Below are positions 1 through 4,551 of a DNA stretch of 7,168 nucleotides, piece after piece (positions within the stretch are counted from its first letter, which is position 1; every line of letters begins with the position of its first letter). The notes below the pieces were generated by a model that was not told the origin of the DNA, did not search any database, and worked only from the letters and a program-made list of their open reading frames with translations. A program made the translations under genes and the position numbers. The stretch is from Treponema sp. UBA3870. Lineage in GTDB: Bacteria > Spirochaetota > Spirochaetia > Treponematales > Treponemataceae. Location: NCBI GenBank assembly GCA_002392275.1, contig DGGQ01000024.1:1-7168 (forward strand), given 5' to 3'.

Positions 1-486
1 TTTGATGTGGAGTATATTGTGCGGAGCAGCATTTTTGAAAACGACTACAGGTTTCAGCTGGATGAGTGCGGCAGATTTTGCGCGGCCACTTTTTTTGCGG
101 AAAAGGGAGACCTGTCTTCAGTCGATAAATGGTATGGCGAAAACATAGACCGATTTCCAGAAGAACTCAGGAAGGCGACCCGCATGAGCAGGGAATATAT
201 CGAGTGGATGGACGGACGGACATTCGGAATGATGGAGGATGACGATATAAAGCTCTCACTTTTTGTCAGCAGGAAAAAGGGATGCGGCTCCAAACTTTTG
301 GACAGCGTGTGCGAAAAACTCCGTGCCGATGGCAAAAAGAATCTCTACCTCTGGACCGACTGCGACTGTGACTGGCAGTGGTATTTGCGCCATGGTTTTT
401 CTATGGTCAGCGAGGCTGTCTATGATGCATTCAGTGATGAAATCTACGGCAACTACAGGACGTTCATTTTTAGGAAAAAAATTTAG
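1..486 (+). CDS. GNAT-family N-acetyltransferase, 5' end outside window
   Basis: The protein is a probable acetyl-CoA-dependent acyltransferase of the GNAT superfamily, cytoplasmic, substrate unknown. Counting from the GTG at position 7, the acetyl-CoA pyrophosphate-binding motif A is visible: a beta strand IKLSLFVSR (81-89) runs into R89-x-x-G92-x-G94 (RKKGCG) and then an amphipathic helix. Motif B follows as NLYLWTDCDCDWQWYLRHGF (112-131), with the Y-x-x-x-GF ending typical of the family. An earlier strand (RFQLDECGRFCAATFF) fits beta2-beta3. Only about 13 residues precede that strand, whereas GNAT proteins normally have two helices of roughly 50-60 residues there. The frame stays open to base 1, so I treat the gene as cut by the window edge and not as starting at the GTG. 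It ends with TAG. No operon partner is visible, and the terminator downstream probably ends its transcript. The superfamily call is firm; the substrate cannot be read from the sequence. Confidence 0.82.
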   Translation, partial: FDVEYIVRSSIFENDYRFQLDECGRFCAATFFAEKGDLSSVDKWYGENIDRFPEELRKATRMSREYIEWMDGRTFGMMEDDDIKLSLFVSRKKGCGSKLLDSVCEKLRADGKKNLYLWTDCDCDWQWYLRHGFSMVSEAVYDAFSDEIYGNYRTFIFRKKI

Positions 487-562
487 AATTTGGTGCACCA
501 TTGAAAAAAATGGACAGGAATCTTCCCAAAGATTTGAAAAAGTGATAGAGTGAATCTGTCAA

Positions 563-601
563 TGGCGACATCGTTGGTAGTAGCGGTGTCGCTATTTTTT
601 T
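563..601 (+). terminator. Rho-independent terminator or attenuator just before carB
   Basis: Left arm 563-573 (tggcgacatcg) pairs with right arm 584-594 (cggtgtcgcta) over 11 base pairs, two of them G-U, around a 10-base loop. Seven T residues follow at 595-601. This is a textbook intrinsic terminator. It can end the transcript of the upstream acetyltransferase gene. However, its T-run stops ten bases before the carB ATG, which leaves no room for a separate carB promoter downstream of it. Either carB is transcribed through it, making it an attenuator, or a promoter overlaps the hairpin. Confidence 0.85.
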
Positions 602-606
602 GGGGG
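602..606 (+). promoter_or_regulatory. Ribosome binding site fixing the carB start
   Basis: A run of five G residues sits five bases before the ATG at 612. It can pair with the 16S anti-Shine-Dalgarno sequence, partly through G-U pairs. This supports ATG 612 over the in-frame TTG at 600, which lies inside the terminator T-run, and over ATG 645, which has no ribosome site at proper spacing. Confidence 0.55.
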
Positions 607-611
607 CAAGT

Positions 612-2240
612 ATGAACATAAAAAAGGAAGCAGATTCAGCTGATATGGGTCGACGGAACAAATCGATTCTTGTGCTTGGGTCTGGTCCAATCCGAATTGG
701 TCAGGGCATTGAATTTGACTACGCAAGTGTCCAGTGTGTGCGCGCAATCAAAAAACTGGGCTACGAAGTGGCGATTGTCAACAACAATCCCGAGACGGTC
801 TCCACTGATTTTGACACTGCGGACAGACTTTATTTTGAACCTCTCACACCCGCCGATGTGATGAATGTTATCGCCGTTGAAAAACCTGTCGGCGTTGTGG
901 TTGCGTTCGGTGGACAGACAGCAATCAAGCTGACAAAATTTCTGGATTCCAAAAAAATCAACATACTTGGGACAAGCGCGGATTCAATAGATCTTGCCGA
1001 GGACAGGGAGCGTTTTGAAGAACTTTGCGACCGTCTTGAAATCAAGAGACCAAGGGGGCAGACAGTTTTTACCGAGGCGCAGGCACTTGAGTCCGCCGCC
1101 AGAATCGGGTATCCAGTTTTGCTGCGTCCGAGCTATGTGCTTGGCGGCCAGAACATGATTGTGGCACGCAACAGTGCGGACGTGAAGGAGTACATGGCCA
1201 TTATTCTGCGCCAAAAAATCGAGAACCCCGTCCTGATTGACAAATACATGGAAGGAACGGAGCTTGAGGTGGACTGCATCTGTGACGGCGAGGACGTTCT
1301 GATTCCCGGCATAATGGAACATGTTGAGCGGACCGGAATACATTCTGGCGACTCCATAGCAATCTATCCAGGAAATTTTGATGGGGAAATTGAGAAAAAA
1401 ATTGTGCGCCAGTCATCAGATCTTGCACTTGCGCTTGGAACAAAGGGACTTGTCAACATCCAGTACCTGATTTACAAGAACGACCTGTACATAATAGAGG
1501 CAAACCCACGTTCCAGCCGCACCGTTCCATACCTTTCAAAGGTGAGCGGGATTCCGATGATTGAGCTTGCGACACGGGCGATGCTTGGAGAAAAAATCAA
1601 AAACATGGGATTCGGAACAGGACTTTACCGTAAGCCAAACTATTTTGCTGCGAAGGTTCCTGTGTTCAGTTTTGAGAAACTTATGGATGTGGACACGCAT
1701 CTTGGTCCCGAGATGAAAAGCACAGGCGAGGTTCTGGGCATTGCGGCCACAAGGGAGGAGGCCATATTCAAAGGAATGAGCGCCGCAGGATGGAAAATGT
1801 TCAGACCGAATGTCCATGAAGGCGGTGCGGATGATTTTGGGGTTCTGTTTTCTGTTCGCAATTCCGATTTGCCAGAGCTTCCCGCGCTTGCGAAAAAGTT
1901 TTTTGATTTGGGATTCACCCTGTACGCCACAAGCGGAAACGCCGACACAATTGAGCGCAGCGGAATGGATGTGGTCCGTGTTGCGAAGGTGCATGAAAAT
2001 TATGGCGACAATGTTATGACACTGCTTGAGAGCGGAAAAATTGTTTATGTTGTTTCTACATCAGCAAAGGGACGCGATCCTGTTGCCGAGAGTGTAAAGC
2101 TGCGACGTCTTGCCGTTGAACGTGACATTGACTGTCTGACCGCTATTGATACGGCGAATGCCCTTGCCGACTGTCTGGCCGGTCCTTATTCTCTTGAAAA
2201 CACAAGTCTGGTCAACATCAATGCCATGGAGGGGAGCTGA
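612..2240 (+). CDS. carB: Carbamoyl-phosphate synthetase large subunit, C-terminal half only (split CarB)
   Basis: This 542-residue protein matches only the second half of the large subunit of carbamoyl-phosphate synthetase (usually about 1,070 residues), the enzyme that makes carbamoyl phosphate for pyrimidines and arginine. In the full enzyme this half phosphorylates carbamate with the second ATP. Residues 17-35 carry KSILVLGSGPIRIGQGIEF, the start of the pre-ATP-grasp fold. NNPETVSTDFDTADRLYFEP follows, then the ATP-grasp segment RPSYVLGG (172-179). GIMEH, HSGDS and GPEMKSTGEV are conserved around the ornithine/active-site region. The metal-binding set is Q284 (NIQ), E296 and N298 (EANPRSSRTVP). 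Residues 408-521 form the MGS-like allosteric domain with TSAKGRDP and a TAIDTANA end, where UMP-type effectors bind in known CarB. The carboxyphosphate domain and the oligomerisation domain, which make up the N-terminal half, are absent. No reading frame continues upstream, so this is a separate gene, not a frameshifted one. The motifs are intact, arguing against a pseudogene. Confidence 0.93.
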   Translation: MNIKKEADSADMGRRNKSILVLGSGPIRIGQGIEFDYASVQCVRAIKKLGYEVAIVNNNPETVSTDFDTADRLYFEPLTPADVMNVIAVEKPVGVVVAFGGQTAIKLTKFLDSKKINILGTSADSIDLAEDRERFEELCDRLEIKRPRGQTVFTEAQALESAARIGYPVLLRPSYVLGGQNMIVARNSADVKEYMAIILRQKIENPVLIDKYMEGTELEVDCICDGEDVLIPGIMEHVERTGIHSGDSIAIYPGNFDGEIEKKIVRQSSDLALALGTKGLVNIQYLIYKNDLYIIEANPRSSRTVPYLSKVSGIPMIELATRAMLGEKIKNMGFGTGLYRKPNYFAAKVPVFSFEKLMDVDTHLGPEMKSTGEVLGIAATREEAIFKGMSAAGWKMFRPNVHEGGADDFGVLFSVRNSDLPELPALAKKFFDLGFTLYATSGNADTIERSGMDVVRVAKVHENYGDNVMTLLESGKIVYVVSTSAKGRDPVAESVKLRRLAVERDIDCLTAIDTANALADCLAGPYSLENTSLVNINAMEGS

Positions 2241-2267
2241 GGTGTTAACCTAAAATTAAAAAGCATG

Positions 2268-2313
2268 AAGCCCGGTTCAGAAATAAAAGTTTTCTTGAAT
2301 CGGGCTTTTTTTT
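2268..2313 (+). terminator. Rho-independent terminator after carB
   Basis: Left arm 2268-2280 (aagcccggttcag) pairs with right arm 2295-2307 (ttgaatcgggctt), GC-rich at the base and with two G-U pairs, around a 14-base loop. The T-run covers 2306-2313. It lies 27 bases after the carB stop and separates carB from the PadR unit, whose promoter begins 12 bases later. Confidence 0.9.
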
Positions 2314-2319
2314 GATAGA

Positions 2320-2340
2320 ATACCTTGACAGGTGAGGTAT
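2320..2340 (+). promoter_or_regulatory. Candidate operator: inverted repeat over the -35 box
   Basis: ATACCT (2320-2325) and AGGTAT (2335-2340) are perfect inverted half-sites separated by nine bases, about one and a half to two helical turns overall. A second, tighter inverted pair, ACCT/AGGT (2322-2325 and 2330-2333), is nested inside. The repeat covers the -35 hexamer of the promoter that serves the PadR gene, so a dimer bound here would block RNA polymerase. PadR proteins commonly repress their own operon, so the PadR protein encoded just downstream is the natural candidate. Its binding is inferred, not shown. Confidence 0.5.
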
Positions 2341-2353
2341 TGTGGTGTATAAG
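2325..2353 (+). promoter_or_regulatory. Sigma-70 type promoter for the padR-HAAS-DUF4097 unit
   Basis: A perfect -35 box TTGACA (2325-2330) is followed, after a 17-base spacer, by TATAAG (2348-2353), five of six matches to the -10 consensus. Transcription would begin near 2360, giving a leader of about 33 bases before the TTG start of the regulator. It lies directly after the carB terminator, as expected for a new transcription unit. Confidence 0.75.
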
Positions 2354-2392
2354 TTATGTAGATTCTGAAAAGCCTTTTGGCAGGGAGGAAAC

Positions 2393-2755
2393 TTGTTAAA
2401 CTATTCTGATATTCTTAGAGGATTGACGGATACGATAATACTGGAGCAGCTGAATCACATGGACAGCTATGGCTATCAAATCAACAAGGTGATTAAAGAA
2501 TATAGCCATGCCAAAATTGAACTGAAGGAGGCAACGCTCTATACTTCGTTCCGGCGGCTTGAAGATGGGGAACTGATTCTGTCCTACTGGGGAGACGAAA
2601 ACTCCGGTGCGCGCAGAAGATACTATTCCATCACACCGAAGGGTCGCGAGTTCCTGAAGGAAAACAAAAGGGACTGGCTAGAAATTCAGGGGATAATCGA
2701 CAGGCTTGTGGTTGGCAACTACAGAAACGATTTGGCGGACTTGGAAAAAAATTAA
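2393..2755 (+). CDS. PadR-family transcriptional regulator
   Basis: This 120-residue DNA-binding protein has the classic PadR winged helix-turn-helix. DSYGYQINKVI (24-34) is the first conserved helix of the fold. IELKEATLYTSFRRLEDGELI (42-62) contains the recognition helix, matching the family pattern in which GTLYPALxRLE is usual; here GT is replaced by AT. ARRRYYSITPKGREFL (73-88) is the beta wing. A short C-terminal helix (about 90-118) should be the dimer arm, as in the small PadR subfamily. The start is TTG, supported by a strong GGAGG at 2384-2388, four bases upstream; no other in-frame start has a ribosome site. It leads an operon with the HAAS membrane protein 29 bases downstream, and a promoter with a palindromic site precedes it, so autorepression is likely. 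The effector is unknown. HAAS-type proteins are commonly paired with PadR regulators and may signal to them. Confidence 0.9.
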   Translation: MLNYSDILRGLTDTIILEQLNHMDSYGYQINKVIKEYSHAKIELKEATLYTSFRRLEDGELILSYWGDENSGARRRYYSITPKGREFLKENKRDWLEIQGIIDRLVVGNYRNDLADLEKN

Positions 2756-2784
2756 AAAGCAATCTTCAATACAAGGAGAAAACG

Positions 2785-3480
2785 ATGGATTCAAAGATAA
2801 AGAACTATGTTGACGTTCTGTTCAAGGACGTTCCAAAAACAAAAAAAGCCATGGAGCTTAAGGAAGAAATTCTTTCCACACTGAACGAACATTTTGAGGC
2901 GCACATCGCTGAAGGCAAATCCGAGAACCAGGCATACACGGATTCACTTGCGGATCTTGGAGATGTTGACGAGCTTTTGAAATCGCTGGAGCCGGAGATG
3001 GATTTGAAGATAAAGATTGACGAATACAGAAAGAAACGAGCGAAGTACACCTCAATTTCAGTTGTACTCTACGTCCTTGGACTTGTATGTCTGATTGGAC
3101 TTCCAGGTATCACATCGGTTTTTGGATTGGGAAACGAAGACAAGACGGGAATTATCGGACTGATTCTCATGTTTGTTTTTGCCGCGGTCGGAACAGCTTT
3201 TATTGTCTATGTGAACATGAGCGCGCCGCAGGATGTGAAGGACTACCTTACAAAAAATGATTCAGCCGAATCCAGCGGAATGGGGCATCGCAGGGGCAAC
3301 AGGACGGTAGACTCATTCATGCCAATCTACTGGACGCTGGTTCTTGTCGTATACATGTTTGTCAGTTTCAAGACTGGAGCGTGGTATATCTCCTGGCTTA
3401 TCTGGGTAATCGGGTACGCGGTGAAGGAAGCCATCTACGCTTTTACCGGCAAAAATGAAAAAGATGATGAGTGCAAATAA
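2785..3480 (+). CDS. HAAS/DUF1700-type membrane protein linked to PadR
   Basis: This 231-residue inner-membrane protein has a soluble N-terminal helical domain (1-85) of the HAAS (DUF1700-like) type. The helix with VDVLFKDVPKTKKAMELKEE is followed by a second helix (LNEHFEAHIAEGKSENQAYT) and then SLADLGDVDELLKSL, the LGD turn typical of the family. Four hydrophobic segments follow, at about 89-112, 122-144, 179-196 and 199-218. A charged, Gly/Ser-rich cytoplasmic or periplasmic loop at 146-176 joins segments two and three. AAGGAG at 2773-2778, six bases before the ATG, is an excellent ribosome site. The N-terminal domain of such proteins is thought to transmit a signal to the partner PadR repressor; that role is taken from the family and is not proven here. 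It is followed by the DUF4097 gene after 51 bases, so the three genes probably share one message. Confidence 0.8.
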   Translation: MDSKIKNYVDVLFKDVPKTKKAMELKEEILSTLNEHFEAHIAEGKSENQAYTDSLADLGDVDELLKSLEPEMDLKIKIDEYRKKRAKYTSISVVLYVLGLVCLIGLPGITSVFGLGNEDKTGIIGLILMFVFAAVGTAFIVYVNMSAPQDVKDYLTKNDSAESSGMGHRRGNRTVDSFMPIYWTLVLVVYMFVSFKTGAWYISWLIWVIGYAVKEAIYAFTGKNEKDDECK

Positions 3481-3531
3481 TTGCGTCTTCGAAAATATTT
3501 GAGGTTTTCAAAAAAGGGGTGTAGTGATAAA

Positions 3532-4431
3532 ATGAAAAGAAGCAAAGTGTTGGGAGCAGTATGGATTTTACTCGCGCTTGTTATGTGCGTTATATTACTT
3601 GCAAGTTTAATAGGAGGAAAAAATTTTATGTTCGGATTATTTAAATCAAAGGGAAGCGATGTGGCCTTGAAAAATGTTCCCGCAAGTGAGTCGACATTTT
3701 TTGCGCCATCGGAAATATCTTCAATTGATGTTGATGTCAGCAGCCACTCTGTTTTTCTGGAGCGCAAGGATGTAAAAAACATTGCCGTCATTTTGGACGG
3801 AAATGAAAAAAGATGGCCGAGCGTGTACATAACAAATGGTGTTCTGAAAATTGTTGACGAACGCAACTTCTCTTTGTTCGATGGTTTTTCGACACACAAA
3901 ATAATAATCGAACTTCCAAATTCCTTCGAGCCGTCGGAGATTGATTTGAAGAACAGCAGCGGCTCACTGTCCATGGTGAACATCAAGACTCCATCTATTG
4001 ATTGTTCATGTTCCAGCGGTTCCGTTTCACTCGAGAATTGCGAAAGCAATGACGTGGATTTGAAATGCTCCAGCGGCTCCATAAAAATTTCGGGGAGCAC
4101 AATAAAAACACTTGACTGCAAATCAAGTAGCGGAAGCATAAAACTGGAAGGATCGTTTGATTCAATCGACGCGAATGTGACATCTGGAAGTATCAAGGCT
4201 GAACTGAAATCCCCGCTAAAGGAAAGGAGCTCGCTTAAATCTGTTTCCGGATCGCTCCATCTGTCTGTGCCTGACGAAAGCAGCCTGGGCATAAAATATT
4301 CAACAACAAGCGGCACTTACAAAAATTCTAAGACAGGTGTTTCTGGAGGAAAATCTGGAACCGACAGAATTGGAAATGGAGATATTGAACTTGAACTGAA
4401 AGCCACAAGCGGATCAATTAGAGTGGAGTAG
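3532..4431 (+). CDS. Membrane-anchored DUF4097-type repeat protein (putative adhesin family)
   Basis: This 299-residue protein has a basic N-terminus (MKRSK) and one hydrophobic segment (7-28) serving as an uncleaved anchor or signal; the only cysteine there (LVMC) does not fit a normal lipobox. A linker of about 30 residues leads to a beta-rich domain of DUF4097/DUF4098 type. From residue 141 the chain repeats a short strand plus an S-G-S turn. The turn glycines lie at 144, 163, 182, 201, 219, 240, 261 and 294, so the first four are exactly 19 residues apart, as in a single-stranded right-handed beta-solenoid. The domain should lie outside the cytoplasmic membrane. Members of this family are annotated as putative adhesins, and LiaX of Enterococcus links one to envelope stress, so an envelope role is plausible but unproven. 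ATG 3532 is chosen because AAGGGGTG (3514-3521) precedes it and the hydrophobic segment starts at once. A TTG at 3481, just after the previous stop, lacks a ribosome site of its own. Confidence 0.8.
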   Translation: MKRSKVLGAVWILLALVMCVILLASLIGGKNFMFGLFKSKGSDVALKNVPASESTFFAPSEISSIDVDVSSHSVFLERKDVKNIAVILDGNEKRWPSVYITNGVLKIVDERNFSLFDGFSTHKIIIELPNSFEPSEIDLKNSSGSLSMVNIKTPSIDCSCSSGSVSLENCESNDVDLKCSSGSIKISGSTIKTLDCKSSSGSIKLEGSFDSIDANVTSGSIKAELKSPLKERSSLKSVSGSLHLSVPDESSLGIKYSTTSGTYKNSKTGVSGGKSGTDRIGNGDIELELKATSGSIRVE

Positions 4432-4464
4432 GAGTTTTTGATTTTGCCCGCTATAAAATCCAAG

Positions 4465-4508
4465 AAATCGCTGGTTGATGCATCCCGTATCAGTCAGCGA
4501 TTTTTTTT
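4465..4508 (+). terminator. Rho-independent terminator closing the PadR unit
   Basis: Left arm 4465-4481 (aaatcgctggttgatgc) pairs with right arm 4487-4503 (gtatcagtcagcgattt) over 17 base pairs, three of them G-U, around a five-base loop. The T-run is 4501-4508. It begins 33 bases after the DUF4097 stop and separates this operon from the radical SAM gene. Confidence 0.92.
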
Positions 4509-4517
4509 GGCGGTCTA

Positions 4518-4546
4518 TTGATTTTAAAAAGAATTAAATCTAAAAT
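4518..4546 (+). promoter_or_regulatory. Candidate promoter of the radical SAM gene, placing the start site at the ATG
   Basis: TTGATT (4518-4523, four of six matches to the -35 consensus) is followed after exactly 17 bases by TAAAAT (4541-4546, five of six matches to the -10 consensus). Only five bases separate the -10 box from the ATG at 4552, so the first transcribed base would be at or next to the A of the start codon. It sits ten bases after the preceding terminator. The stretch is AT-rich, which makes chance matches easier, so confidence is moderate. Confidence 0.55.
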
Positions 4547-4551
4547 TAAAT

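Noticed and set aside
487..600. PyrR-dependent attenuator
   Set aside because: The conserved PyrR-binding loop sequence is not visible. Only the terminator and a weak alternative pairing are present, so I report an attenuator of unknown type at most.
487..611. Frameshifted or decayed N-terminal half of CarB upstream of the C-terminal half
   Set aside because: The 125-base gap is far too short for the missing 530 or so residues, shows no CarB motifs in any frame, and is occupied by a terminator.
600..611. TTG at 600 as the carB start, four codons upstream
   Set aside because: It sits in the terminator T-run without a ribosome site, while the ATG at 612 has a G-run five bases upstream.
984..1994. 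Several minus-strand frames of 70-152 codons inside carB
   Set aside because: They overlap highly conserved carB sequence, lack ribosome sites and have low-complexity products. They are shadows of the coding strand.
3481..3531. TTG at 3481 as the start of the DUF4097 gene
   Set aside because: It directly follows the previous stop and would add 17 residues before the hydrophobic anchor. ATG 3532 has its own purine-rich site and gives a normal membrane-anchor N-terminus.
3952..4300. Tandem DNA repeat or CRISPR-like array
   Set aside because: The repetition is at protein level with varied codons and no identical spacers or repeats. It is the SGS solenoid of the DUF4097 protein.
3435..4316. A 293-codon open frame on the minus strand across the DUF4097 gene
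   Set aside because: It lies antisense to a gene with a ribosome site, an anchor segment and clear repeats. Its product is a Ser/Phe/Leu-rich mirror of the SGS repeats with no recognisable domain.
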